A stretch of DNA of 64,000 nt, taken from assembly GCF_001665685.1 (NCBI RefSeq), contig NZ_LZTB01000122.1:1-64000 (forward strand), read 5' to 3'. Below the pieces are notes generated by a model that ran no database searches, was not told where the DNA came from, and was given only the letters and a program-made list of their open reading frames with translations. Shown here in pieces: positions 34,480 to 43,148 of the stretch. The stretch comes from Mycobacterium sp. 852013-50091_SCH5140682. Its GTDB lineage: Bacteria; Actinomycetota; Actinomycetes; Mycobacteriales; Mycobacteriaceae. Within the stretch, counting starts at the first letter, position 1. Every line of letters starts with the position of its first letter. Made by a program: the position numbers and the translations under genes.

Positions 34480-35289
34480 ATGTGGCGCTATGACGGCCGC
34501 CGTGTCGTCGTCACCGGATGCGCTTCGGGCATCGGCGCGCATCTCGCGGCGCAGTTGACCGAGCTGGGGGCACACGTCACGGGAATGGATCTGCGTCGAC
34601 CCGAACATCTTCCGGCGCGGTTCATCGAGGTGGACTTCGCCGATGCCGAGTCCATCGATGCCGCCGTCGCTGCCGTCGACGGACCCGTCGATGCGCTGTT
34701 CAACGTCGCCGGGGTGTCTTCGGGGATCGGCAAGCCGGTGCTGGTGGTCACCGTCAACTTCCTCGGCATGCGGCACTTCACCGAGGCGCTGTTGCCAAAG
34801 ATGCCCGACGGTGCGGCAATCGCCAACGTGTCGTCACTGGCGGCCGCGAACTACCGGGAAAACGCGGCCCAGACGGCGGGCCTGCTGGCCACCACGTCGA
34901 TGGCGGACGGCATCACCTGGTGCGAGGCCAATCCCGACGCGCTGGCCGACGGCGGCTACCGGCTGTCGAAGGAGGCGATCATCCTCTACGGAATGACCCG
35001 CGCACTCGCCCTGGGAGACCGCGGGATCCGGATCAACTGCACCGGGCCGGGCGTCACCGACACCCCGATCCTGGACCAGCTGCGCGGTGCGTACGGCCAG
35101 GACTATCTGGACGCATTCCCCAAGCGGCTGGGCCGGGTGTGCGGCGCTGACGAGCAGGCATCGGTTCTGGCCTTCCTCAATAGCCAAGCGGCAAGCTACA
35201 TTTCCGGGCAAGTCATCTGGGTCGACGGTGGCACCGTCGCCGCCAGGATCGCGGCAACCCTGAAAGGGGAGCACCAGTGGCCGATATGA
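34480..35289 (+). CDS. SDR family, 3-alpha-hydroxysteroid dehydrogenase-like
   Basis: A 269-aa SDR with VVVTGCASGIGAHLAAQL, NVAGVSSGIGKPVLVVTVNFLG and a long insertion before the active-site GYRLSKEAIILYG. The TGCASGIG start and the insertion resemble the Comamonas 3-alpha-hydroxysteroid dehydrogenase/carbonyl reductase and coniferyl-alcohol dehydrogenases. It should interconvert a ring hydroxyl and ketone, feeding the neighbouring KstD-like enzyme. ATG 34480; the end overlaps the cyclase gene by 13 bases. Confidence 0.88.
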   Translation: MWRYDGRRVVVTGCASGIGAHLAAQLTELGAHVTGMDLRRPEHLPARFIEVDFADAESIDAAVAAVDGPVDALFNVAGVSSGIGKPVLVVTVNFLGMRHFTEALLPKMPDGAAIANVSSLAAANYRENAAQTAGLLATTSMADGITWCEANPDALADGGYRLSKEAIILYGMTRALALGDRGIRINCTGPGVTDTPILDQLRGAYGQDYLDAFPKRLGRVCGADEQASVLAFLNSQAASYISGQVIWVDGGTVAARIAATLKGEHQWPI

Positions 35290-36266
35290 CCGACTTTCGC
35301 CGCGTCGCCGACGATGTGCGCAACTGGGGACGCTGGGGCGACGCCGATGAACTCGGCACGCTGAACTTCATCACCGCCGACAAGGTCGCCGAGGCTGCCG
35401 GCCTCGTCAAGCACGGCACGGTGTTTCCGCTCGGTGTCGACTTCGGCTCGTCGGGCCCGCAGGGGGCATTCCATTTCCGGCAGAACCCCACCCACGTGAT
35501 GACCATCGACGGCGGCGATACCAACACGCTGCTGGAGTACGGGCCCAAGTGGCTACAGAACCCGGCGGCCGGACAACTAGCCGGCTATTTCGACGGCAAC
35601 CCGATGCGGTTCAACGACGACCTGATCATCATGCCGCTGCAGGCCGCCACCCAATGGGACGCGTTGTCGCACGTGTATTACGAGGAGCTGCTCTACAACG
35701 GTTTTCCGGCGAAATCGGTGACGAGCGCCGGGGCCTTCCACTGTGGGATAGACAAGGTGGACGGCAAGGGCATCACCTCGCGCGGTGTGCTGCTGGACAT
35801 CGTGCGGTTGCGTGGGGCCGACACGTACTGCCCGTTGGGCGACCCGATCATGCCCGCCGAGCTCGACGCCGCTGCCCGCAGCCAGGGTGTCGAGGTGCGG
35901 CATGGTGACATCGTCTTGGTCCGAACCGGTTGGTGGGCGCGGTTTTTGCAGACCGGCGACGGGGCCGAACCCGGAGCCGGGCTGGACTGGACCTGTGCCT
36001 CGTGGTTGCACGATCACGAGGTGGCCGCGGTGGCCGCGGACAACCTGATGGTGGAGAACCCGGCGTCCGGGGTCGACGGCGCGTTCTTGCCGATGCACAT
36101 GCTGTGCCTGCGCGACATGGGTCTCATGCTCGGCGAGTACTGGGACCTGACCGCACTGGCCGCCGACTGCGCCGCCGACGGGGTCTACGAATTCCAACTC
36201 GTCGCTCCACCACTGCGTGTCACCGGAGCAGTGGGTTCTCCGGTGAATCCCATTGCGATCAAATGA
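35277..36266 (+). CDS. Cyclase family protein (kynurenine-formamidase-like fold)
   Basis: A 329-aa member of the cyclase/KynB superfamily, whose metal site normally reads HxGTHxDxxxH. Here the corresponding segment is LQAATQWDALSHVYY: the Asp and last His are kept, but the first two His are replaced by Ala/Gln positions. This divergent form is common in actinobacteria. The reaction may be hydrolysis of a lactone or amide. GTG 35277 has AAAGGGGAG upstream. It lies in the mhp operon between an SDR and an FMN reductase. Confidence 0.84.
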   Translation: MADMTDFRRVADDVRNWGRWGDADELGTLNFITADKVAEAAGLVKHGTVFPLGVDFGSSGPQGAFHFRQNPTHVMTIDGGDTNTLLEYGPKWLQNPAAGQLAGYFDGNPMRFNDDLIIMPLQAATQWDALSHVYYEELLYNGFPAKSVTSAGAFHCGIDKVDGKGITSRGVLLDIVRLRGADTYCPLGDPIMPAELDAAARSQGVEVRHGDIVLVRTGWWARFLQTGDGAEPGAGLDWTCASWLHDHEVAAVAADNLMVENPASGVDGAFLPMHMLCLRDMGLMLGEYWDLTALAADCAADGVYEFQLVAPPLRVTGAVGSPVNPIAIK

Positions 36267-36273
36267 GGAGAGC

Positions 36274-36855
36274 ATGACGTCGACCGAGAGAGTCCCGTTC
36301 GTCGTAGGTCTCGGCGGCACCTTACGCGCCCGGTCATCGACCGAACGCGCACTGCGGTACTGCCTGGAATCGGTACAGCGCCAGGGTGGTGAGGTTCGGA
36401 TGTTCGCGGGCCCCGATCTCGAATTGCCGATGTACGAGCCGCAGTCCCTGGCCCGCACCCCCGCCGCCCTGGAGCTCGTGAAAGCCCTGCGCGACGCCGA
36501 CGCCGTCGTGGTGGCGTCACCGGGGTACCACGGTGCCATCTCAGGTCTGGTCAAGAACGCGTTGGACTACATCGAAGACCTCCGAGAGGATCCCCGGGTC
36601 TATCTGGACAACACCCCGTGGGGCTGCATCAGCTGTGCGTACGGCTGGCAGGCCGCGGTCGGCACACTGGGGCAGTTGAGGTCCATCGGCCACGCCTTGC
36701 GTGCCTGGCCGACACCGCTCGGCGTCGCGATCAACTCCGCCGAGCAGATCTGGTCCGACAGCGGGGAACTGGCCGATGGCCCGGTCCGCGATCAGCTCGA
36801 CCTCCTCGCCACCCAGCTGCTCAACTTCGCTGTGTCCGGCGCAGGTGCCCGATGA
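36274..36855 (+). CDS. NADPH-dependent FMN reductase
   Basis: A 193-aa flavodoxin-fold protein. VVGLGGTLRARSSTERAL binds the FMN phosphate, and ASPGYHGAISGLVKNALDYIEDL is the typical reductase motif. It probably supplies reduced flavin to the luciferase-like monooxygenase three genes upstream. ATG 36274 has GAGGAG ahead and follows the cyclase stop by seven bases. Its stop overlaps the next gene (ATGA). Confidence 0.9.
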   Translation: MTSTERVPFVVGLGGTLRARSSTERALRYCLESVQRQGGEVRMFAGPDLELPMYEPQSLARTPAALELVKALRDADAVVVASPGYHGAISGLVKNALDYIEDLREDPRVYLDNTPWGCISCAYGWQAAVGTLGQLRSIGHALRAWPTPLGVAINSAEQIWSDSGELADGPVRDQLDLLATQLLNFAVSGAGAR

Positions 36856-37673
36856 CCTACCGGCGCCGCAGCATCGAGATCGACGGGCTCGCCACCAGTT
36901 ATCTGGAGGCGGGCAGCGGCGATCCGGTGGTGTTGCTGCATGGCGGCGAGTTCGGGGCGAATGCCGAACTGGGTTGGGAACACACCATTGCCGCCCTCGC
37001 CGAGAACTACCGGGTGCTGGCGCCGGACATGCTGGGCTTCGGGGAGAGCGCCAAGGTCGTCGACTTCACCGACGGGCGCGGCATGCGGATCCGGCACGTC
37101 GCCCGGTTTTGTGCCGAATTGGGTGTCGACTCCGCGCATTTCGTGGGCAACTCGATGGGGGCCGTCAATCTACTGGTCGATCTGACGTCGACCGACCCCA
37201 GGCTTCCTGCGCGATCGCTGGTGGCAATCTGCGGGGGCGGAGAGATCCAGCGCAACGAGCACAGCGCGGCGCTCTACGAGTATGACGCCACCCTCGAGGG
37301 CATGCGCCGCATCGTCACCGCGCTGTTCGCCGACCCCGCCTATGCGGCCGACGACGCGTATGTGCAGCGACGGTACGACTCGAGCATCGCGCCTGGGGCC
37401 TGGGAAGCCTTGGCGGCGGCCCGGTTCCGCCGTCCTGGTCTCGAACCGCCACCGCCACCGTCGTCGCGGCGGGCCTACGATCGCATCGGCATCCCGGCTC
37501 TGATCGTCGAGGGTGCCCGCGACAAGTTGCTCCCCGCGGGTTGGGCTGCGGCGATCGCCGGTCAGATCGCCGGGGCGTGCAGCACGGTGATCCCCGAAGC
37601 GGGACACTGCCCACAGATCGAACGGCCTGCAGCGGTCAACGCGGTGCTGGTGAACTTCTTGAAAGAGGTGTGA
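36852..37673 (+). CDS. Alpha/beta hydrolase
   Basis: A 273-aa hydrolase with LLHGGEFGANAELGWEHTI, nucleophile GNSMGAVN and catalytic His in EAGHCPQIERP. It resembles meta-cleavage product hydrolases, as does 27940-28836, but the two are not close copies. Having two such enzymes in one operon suggests two different C-C or ester cleavages. It overlaps the genes on both sides by four and one bases. Lactone or ester hydrolysis is an alternative. Confidence 0.87.
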   Translation: MTYRRRSIEIDGLATSYLEAGSGDPVVLLHGGEFGANAELGWEHTIAALAENYRVLAPDMLGFGESAKVVDFTDGRGMRIRHVARFCAELGVDSAHFVGNSMGAVNLLVDLTSTDPRLPARSLVAICGGGEIQRNEHSAALYEYDATLEGMRRIVTALFADPAYAADDAYVQRRYDSSIAPGAWEALAAARFRRPGLEPPPPPSSRRAYDRIGIPALIVEGARDKLLPAGWAAAIAGQIAGACSTVIPEAGHCPQIERPAAVNAVLVNFLKEV

Positions 37674-38479
37674 TGAACGAGCTGGCGGGCAAGGTCGCGG
37701 TGATCACCGGCGGCGCGGCAGGACTCGGTGAGGGCCTGGTGCGCCGCTTCGCCGCAGAAGGTGCGCACGTGATGATCGGGGACGTCGAAAAGGACCGCGG
37801 CGCTGCCCTGGCCGTCGAGCTGGGGGACAGCACGTCGTTCCTGGCGACCGACGTGGCAGACCCTGAGCAGGTCGGTGCGTTGACCGCCGCTGCGGTCGAG
37901 CGGTTCGGCGGTCTGGACATCATGGTGAACAACGCCGGGGTATCGGGCACCATGCACCGGCGCTTCATGGACGACGATCTGGCGGACTTCCACCACGTGA
38001 TGGGGGTCAACGTGCTCGGCGTGATGGCAGGCACCCGGGACGCTGCCCGGCACATGTCTGTACACGGCGGCGGTTCGATCATCAACCTGACGTCGATCGG
38101 TGGGATCCAGGCCGGTGGCGGCGTGATGACCTACCGGGCCTCCAAGGCCGCCGTCATCCAGTTCACCAAATCCGCGGCAATCGAGCTGGCGCACTATGAG
38201 ATTCGCGTCAACGCCATCGCGCCCGGCAATATCCGGACGGCCATCGTCGCGAAATCCGCGTCGGCCGAGGATCGCGGGCGGATCGAGCAGTTCGAAGCGG
38301 GGATCCGGGCACAGATGCGGGCCGACCGTCCGCTCAAGCGGGAGGGGACCGTCGATGACGTCGCCGAGGCGGCGCTGTACTTCGCCGGTGACCGGTCGCG
38401 TTATGTCACCGGTACCGTGCTGCCGATCGACGGCGGCACCGTGGCGGGCAAGGTCATCGTCCGCAAGGAGAAGCCCTAG
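37673..38479 (+). CDS. SDR family oxidoreductase
   Basis: A 268-aa classical SDR: VAVITGGAAGLGEGLVRRF, NNAG, SIINLTSIGGIQAGGGVMTYRASKAAV with the catalytic Ser/Tyr/Lys, and IAPGNIRT. It is the last gene of the mhp operon; a long perfect-looking hairpin begins one base after its stop. ATG 37673 overlaps the hydrolase stop (TGATG). The likely role is dehydrogenation of a ring alcohol or 3-hydroxyacyl-CoA. Confidence 0.88.
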   Translation: MNELAGKVAVITGGAAGLGEGLVRRFAAEGAHVMIGDVEKDRGAALAVELGDSTSFLATDVADPEQVGALTAAAVERFGGLDIMVNNAGVSGTMHRRFMDDDLADFHHVMGVNVLGVMAGTRDAARHMSVHGGGSIINLTSIGGIQAGGGVMTYRASKAAVIQFTKSAAIELAHYEIRVNAIAPGNIRTAIVAKSASAEDRGRIEQFEAGIRAQMRADRPLKREGTVDDVAEAALYFAGDRSRYVTGTVLPIDGGTVAGKVIVRKEKP

Positions 38480-38542
38480 CGCCGAGACGACGCTTCTTGG
38501 CGAGGTAACCCGGTTACCGCGCCAAAAAGCGTCGTCTCGGCG
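38480..38542. terminator. 31-bp-arm hairpin ending the mhp operon
   Basis: The left arm 38480-38510 begins CGCCGAGACGACGCTT and the right arm ends AAGCGTCGTCTCGGCG at 38542. The arms pair over about 31 bases with two mismatches, leaving almost no loop. It starts right after the SDR stop and precedes the TetR gene, so it probably insulates two rightward operons. Confidence 0.75.
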
Positions 38543-38589
38543 AGTTAAATCAACTGCTTGACTTAGTGACACTATGGGCGTTGACTGTA

Positions 38590-39237
38590 ATGGTGACGAC
38601 AGCCCGAACCGAGCGGGTCAGCTCCACGCAAGAGGCCATTCTCAAAGCGGCTGAACGGCTTTACGCCGAGCATGGCGTATTCGCGGTGTCCAACCGTCAG
38701 GTCAGTGAGGTGGCAGGGCAAGGCAACAACGCCGCGGTCGGTTACCACTTCGGCACCAAGACCGACTTGGTCCGGGCCATCGAGCACAAGCACCGCGGCC
38801 CCATCGAGGAGCTTCGCGAACAGATGGTCGCCGACCTGGGCGGTTCGGCCGATCTGCGGGACTGGGTCGGTTGTCTGGTGCGTCCGCTCACCGATCATCT
38901 TGCCGCACTGGGTAACCCGACCTGGTACGCCCGTTTTGCCGCTCAGGTGATGACGGACCCGGCGTACCACGACATCATCGTCAGGGACGCGCTGAGCAGT
39001 CCGTCGCTGGTTGAGGTGATCGACGGGATGACGAACTGCCTGCCGGATCTACCCGCTGAGGTCCGCGCCGAACGCAACATCATGGCGCGAAACCTGTTGA
39101 TGCACAGTTGCGCAGACCGTGAACACGGCCTGGCCCAAGGGGCGATTGTGCCGCGGGCCTCGTGGTCGGATGCGGCCTCGGGACTCGTCGATGCGATCGT
39201 CGGGCTCTGGCGGGCGCCGGTCACTCGGGAAGGCTAG
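38590..39237 (+). CDS. TetR family transcriptional regulator
   Basis: A 215-aa regulator with helix-turn-helix EAILKAAERLYAEHGVFAVSNRQVSEVAGQGNNAAVGYHFGTKTDLVRAIE. The ATG at 38590 is used (GTG 38593 and GTG 38566 are alternatives). There is no clear ribosome-binding site, and TTGACT at 38557-38562 may be a -35 element of a short-leader promoter. It heads the ferredoxin-P450-amidohydrolase operon on the same strand and may control itself and those genes. No island palindrome lies directly upstream. Confidence 0.86.
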   Translation: MVTTARTERVSSTQEAILKAAERLYAEHGVFAVSNRQVSEVAGQGNNAAVGYHFGTKTDLVRAIEHKHRGPIEELREQMVADLGGSADLRDWVGCLVRPLTDHLAALGNPTWYARFAAQVMTDPAYHDIIVRDALSSPSLVEVIDGMTNCLPDLPAEVRAERNIMARNLLMHSCADREHGLAQGAIVPRASWSDAASGLVDAIVGLWRAPVTREG

Positions 39238-39243
39238 AACCAC

Positions 39244-39438
39244 GTGAAAATCTCTGTCGACCAGGACAAATGCGTCTCGTCCGGACAGTGCGTGCTCAAC
39301 GATTCCGAACTGTTCGACCAGCGTGACGACGACGGCGTTGTCGTCCTGCTGCAACCCAGCCCCGGCGCCGAACACGTCGATGGTGCCCGGCGGGCAGCGG
39401 CGGCCTGCCCCGCCCTGGCCATCGCGATCGAGGAATGA
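39244..39438 (+). CDS. 3Fe-4S ferredoxin, P450 redox partner
   Basis: A 64-aa ferredoxin with C10-x5-C16 and C55-P, the three-cysteine spacing of [3Fe-4S] ferredoxins encoded beside actinobacterial P450s. GTG 39244 follows the TetR stop by six bases, and the P450 begins ten bases after its end. It should deliver electrons to the P450 at 39449. No ferredoxin reductase is encoded in the window. Confidence 0.93.
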   Translation: MKISVDQDKCVSSGQCVLNDSELFDQRDDDGVVVLLQPSPGAEHVDGARRAAAACPALAIAIEE

Positions 39439-39448
39439 GATCCCCTGT

Positions 39449-40666
39449 ATGTCCGAAACTCTGACTGAAGTCGACATTCCCGACTATCCAATGGAGCGCG
39501 ACGCGAGGTGCCCGTTCGCTCCGCCGCCGCAGATGTTGGGTCATGACAGCGGGCTGTGGCGGGTGCGGATCTGGGATGGCAGCACTCCGTGGCTTGTCAC
39601 GGGTCACGAGGAGGCCCGCGCCCTGTTCGCCGATTCGCGGGTCAGCGTCGACGATCGTCGTTCGGGCTTCCCGCACTGGAACGAGCACATGCTCTCCACC
39701 GTCGACAAGCGACCGCGTTCGGTGTTCACCTCCGACGCCGAAGAACACACCCGCTTCCGGAGGATGCTCTCCAAACCGTTCACCTTCCGCCGGGTCGAGG
39801 GGTTGCGGCCGGCGATCCAGAAGATCACCGACGAATGTATCGACGCGATCCTCGCCGGTCCGCAGCCTGCCGACCTCGTCGCCAAACTCGCGCTGCCGGT
39901 CCCGACCGTGGTGATCAGCGAAATGCTCGGTGTCCCTTATGAAGACCACGAGTTCTTCCAGCATCACGCCAATGTCGGCCTGGCGCGCTATGCGAGCGCG
40001 GAGGACGGCCAGAAGGGCGCGATGAGCCTGGCGCAGTACCTGATCAACCTTGTCGAGGCCAAGCAGCAGAACCCCGCCGAGGACGCGGTATCGGATCTGG
40101 CCGAGCGGGTCAACGCCGGTGAAATCAGCGTGAAAGAGGCTGCGCAGCTGGGCACGGGTCTGCTCATCGCCGGTCATGAGACGACCGCCAACATGATCGG
40201 CATCGGCGTGCTGGCATTGCTTGAGAACCCCGAACAGGCCGACCTGTTGCGCAACACCGAGGATCCGAAGGCGATCGCCAACGCCGTCGAGGAACTGATG
40301 CGGTACCTGTCCATCATCCAGAACGGTCAGCGGCGCGTCGCCGTCGACGACATCGAGATCAGCGGCCAGACCATCCGCGCCGGCGAAGGCATCGTCATCG
40401 ACCTGGCCCCGTCGAACTGGGACGCCAAGGCCTTTGCGCATCCGGACAAGCTGGATCTGAGCCGCGACGCCGGGCAACAGCTGGGCTTCGGGTACGGCCG
40501 CCATCAATGTGTGGGCCAGCAGCTTGCTCGCGCCGAACTGCAGATCGTGTTCCACACCCTGTTGCGCCGCATTCCCACGCTGCGGCTGGCCATTCCGTTC
40601 GACGAGGTGCCGTTCAAGCACGACCGCCTCGCCTACGGCGTCTACGAACTTCCCGTCACCTGGTGA
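39449..40666 (+). CDS. Cytochrome P450 with dedicated ferredoxin
   Basis: A 405-aa soluble P450: I-helix LLIAGHETTAN, K-helix EELMR, heme loop FGYGRHQCVG with thiolate Cys354. The sequence style (ARCPFAPPPQ at the N terminus, HQCVGQQLARAEL) is that of CYP105/107-like actinobacterial enzymes. It would start oxidation of an unactivated ring or methyl carbon. It lies in the operon that continues into amidohydrolase and M24 genes. Confidence 0.94.
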   Translation: MSETLTEVDIPDYPMERDARCPFAPPPQMLGHDSGLWRVRIWDGSTPWLVTGHEEARALFADSRVSVDDRRSGFPHWNEHMLSTVDKRPRSVFTSDAEEHTRFRRMLSKPFTFRRVEGLRPAIQKITDECIDAILAGPQPADLVAKLALPVPTVVISEMLGVPYEDHEFFQHHANVGLARYASAEDGQKGAMSLAQYLINLVEAKQQNPAEDAVSDLAERVNAGEISVKEAAQLGTGLLIAGHETTANMIGIGVLALLENPEQADLLRNTEDPKAIANAVEELMRYLSIIQNGQRRVAVDDIEISGQTIRAGEGIVIDLAPSNWDAKAFAHPDKLDLSRDAGQQLGFGYGRHQCVGQQLARAELQIVFHTLLRRIPTLRLAIPFDEVPFKHDRLAYGVYELPVTW

Positions 40667-40692
40667 CCTACCGCCCCGATCGGAGAAAACCC

Positions 40693-41919
40693 ATGTCCAC
40701 TGTGACCGCCACGCTCTATCCGTCGGAAGGCTTTGGCGCGCCGAAAAATCGGCGTGGCCACGCGACGGAGGGCGCCTTGACGGGACTCCCCGAGGGCACC
40801 GAGGTCTTCTCGGCCGACAACCACATCTCGGTGGCCGACGACATCTTCTACGACCGCTTCCCCGACGAACTCAAGGGCGCGGCGCCGCGCATCTGGTACG
40901 AGGACGGCGCCTACATGGTCGGGATGAAGGGCAAGGCTTGGACAGGTGGCGATTTCGGCCGTGTGCTCATGCAGTACGACGATCTGGCCGGCGCGGCGAC
41001 CAACAACATCGACGCCCGGATCCGTGAACTCGGCGAGGACGGTATCGACAAGGAGCTGGCGTTCCCCAATGCCGTGCTCGCGCTGTTCCACTACCCGGAC
41101 AAGGGCATCCGTGAGCGGGTGTTCCGCATCTACAACGAGCACATCGCCGATCTGCAGGAGCGCTCGGGCGGACATTTCTACGGCGTCGGGCTGATCAACT
41201 GGTGGGATCCGTCGGGTACCCGCCGCACGCTCGAGGAACTCAAGTCGTTGGGACTCAAGACCTTCCTGCTGCCGCTCAACCCGGGCAAGGACGATGAGGG
41301 CAACATCTACGACTACGGCAGCACCGACATGGACGCGGTATGGGACGAGATCGAAGCCTCCGGGGTACCGGTCAGCCACCATATCGGTGAGACTCCGCCC
41401 AAGACGCCGTGCCAGAACAACAGCGTCGTGGTCGGCATGATGGTCAACGTCGACTCGTTTCGCGAGCAGTTCGCCAAGTATGTGTTCTCCGGCATCCTCG
41501 ACCGGCATCCCGCGTTGAAGGTCGGCTGGTTCGAAGGCGGTATCGCCTGGGTCCCGACGGCCCTGCAGGATGCCGAGCACATGCTCGCCTCGTACCGACA
41601 TATGTTCAACCATGAACTGCAGCACGATATTCGGCACTACTGGGCTCGTCACATGAGCGCGTCGTTCATGGTGGACCCACTGGGACTGCGGTTGATCGAC
41701 GACATCGGTGTCGACAACGTGATGTGGTCCAGCGACTACCCGCACAACGAGTCCACGTTCGGCTACTCGGAGAAATCGCTGAAGGCCGTCGTCGACGCGG
41801 TTGGGCCGGACGCCGCCACCAAGATCGTCAGCACCAATGTCCAGCAGTTCCTGGGACTGCGCACGCGAGGAGCAATCGGGGCGATGCGCGCGCGAGGAGC
41901 AATCGGGGGTCAGGCATGA
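40693..41919 (+). CDS. Amidohydrolase-2 family protein (ACMSD-like)
   Basis: A 408-aa metal-dependent TIM-barrel protein of the COG2159 group, which includes decarboxylases and hydrolases. Probable metal ligands are in FSADNHIS (His), VSHHIGETPP (His) and WSSDYPHNES (Asp). GGAG stands ahead of ATG 40693. It is similar in type to 58195-59490. The last 20 residues contain a duplicated RGAIG unit caused by a 17-bp DNA repeat that also lies just upstream of the next gene. Predicted to decarboxylate or hydrolyse a ring-derived acid. Confidence 0.87.
   Translation: MSTVTATLYPSEGFGAPKNRRGHATEGALTGLPEGTEVFSADNHISVADDIFYDRFPDELKGAAPRIWYEDGAYMVGMKGKAWTGGDFGRVLMQYDDLAGAATNNIDARIRELGEDGIDKELAFPNAVLALFHYPDKGIRERVFRIYNEHIADLQERSGGHFYGVGLINWWDPSGTRRTLEELKSLGLKTFLLPLNPGKDDEGNIYDYGSTDMDAVWDEIEASGVPVSHHIGETPPKTPCQNNSVVVGMMVNVDSFREQFAKYVFSGILDRHPALKVGWFEGGIAWVPTALQDAEHMLASYRHMFNHELQHDIRHYWARHMSASFMVDPLGLRLIDDIGVDNVMWSSDYPHNESTFGYSEKSLKAVVDAVGPDAATKIVSTNVQQFLGLRTRGAIGAMRARGAIGGQA
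41864..41907 (+). repeat. 17-bp direct repeat at the amidohydrolase 3' end
   Basis: CGCGAGGAGCAATCGGG occurs at 41864-41880 and 41891-41907, 27 bases apart and in the same reading frame, giving RGAIG twice. It contains GAGGAG, so it may be a duplicated ribosome-binding region for the gene at 41916. Confidence 0.85.
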
Positions 41920-43148
41920 CCACTTTCGCCACACCCGACACCACCGCGATCGACATCCCGGACGAGCCTGACTTCGCCCGGATGCGTCGCGAAGTCAGCG
42001 TGCGGTTGCGCTCCGCGATGCGCGAGCAGGGCGTCGATGCCCTGATTCTGCTGGGCAACGGAAATGTCGTCTACGCGACGGGGGCGAGCTGGCCGCTGCT
42101 CGATGCGGGCCTGTCTCATGTCGAACGACCAGTCGCCGTCGTGCTTGCCGATGACCAGTACCCCCACCTGTTCATGCCGGCCCGCGAGGGTGCGGCGCTG
42201 GAAACCGATCTGCCCGACGATCATCTGCACGGACCGCTGTTCCTCGAATTCGACGAGGGCGTCGAACATTTCGCCAAGGTGGTGGCCGAGCTGATCCGGC
42301 CGGGCGCGACGGTGGCGGTCGACGAGCTGACCGGCGCGATGCGCCGGGCGACGGGGCGGCTGTTCCCCGGCGGCGCTCCGCTCGACGCCGCGCCGGTGGT
42401 CGGAGCGGCCAAGCTGGTCAAGACCCCTGACCAGATCTCAGCGGTGCGGCGGGCCTGCCGCATCACCGAACAGGCCATGGTCGACGTTCAGAAGGCGTTG
42501 GTGCCCGGCGTCCGGCAGATCGACCTGTCGGCGCAATTCGTCCGGCGCGCTTTCGAACTGGGTGCGACCGCCAACATGCTGGAGGCCATCTGGCAGGTGA
42601 TGCCCTCCACCAAGGCCGAGGGCACCTGGACAACGCACGGCGATCTGGCGCTGCCCCTGCTGACCACCGAGCGCGAGCTCGCCAAGGGCGATGTGCTGTG
42701 GACCGATGTGTCGATCACCTACGGCGGCTACTGCTCGGATTTCGGCCGCACCTGGGTGGTGGGGCAGGAACCCACCACCCGCCAGCATGACCAGTTCCAT
42801 CAGTGGCGCGACATTCTCGGTGCGGTGTTGGCGGTGACGAAAGCCGGTGCCACATCGGGAGATCTGGCCCGTGCGGCGATCAAGGCCGCGGGCGGCCGTA
42901 AACCGTGGCTGCCGCACTTCTACATCGGTCACGGCATCGGCACCAATGCGGCCGAGATGCCGATGATCGGGACCGATCTGGGCGAGGAGTTCGACGACAA
43001 TTTCGTGTTCCCGGCCGGCATGTTGCTGGTTCTGGAACCGGTGATCTGGGAAGACGGCACCGGCGGTTATCGAAGCGAGGAGATCGTGGTCATTACCGAG
43101 GGCGGCTGGATTCCGCTGACCGACTACCCGTACGAGCCCTACCTGTGA
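41916..43148 (+). CDS. M24 family metallopeptidase (Xaa-Pro peptidase-like)
   Basis: A 410-aa pita-bread-fold enzyme with all five metal ligands visible: Asp264 and Asp275 (WTDVSITYGGYCSDF), His339 (IGHGIG), Glu374 (LEPVIW) and Glu388/389 (YRSEEIVV). The N-terminal creatinase-like domain is present. It should hydrolyse an amide or imide next to a proline-like or other group. ATG 41916 overlaps the amidohydrolase stop, and its stop overlaps the next M24-fold gene (GTGA), so the three are co-translated. A peptidase in a CoA/ring operon suggests an amide-containing intermediate. Confidence 0.88.
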   Translation: MTTFATPDTTAIDIPDEPDFARMRREVSVRLRSAMREQGVDALILLGNGNVVYATGASWPLLDAGLSHVERPVAVVLADDQYPHLFMPAREGAALETDLPDDHLHGPLFLEFDEGVEHFAKVVAELIRPGATVAVDELTGAMRRATGRLFPGGAPLDAAPVVGAAKLVKTPDQISAVRRACRITEQAMVDVQKALVPGVRQIDLSAQFVRRAFELGATANMLEAIWQVMPSTKAEGTWTTHGDLALPLLTTERELAKGDVLWTDVSITYGGYCSDFGRTWVVGQEPTTRQHDQFHQWRDILGAVLAVTKAGATSGDLARAAIKAAGGRKPWLPHFYIGHGIGTNAAEMPMIGTDLGEEFDDNFVFPAGMLLVLEPVIWEDGTGGYRSEEIVVITEGGWIPLTDYPYEPYL

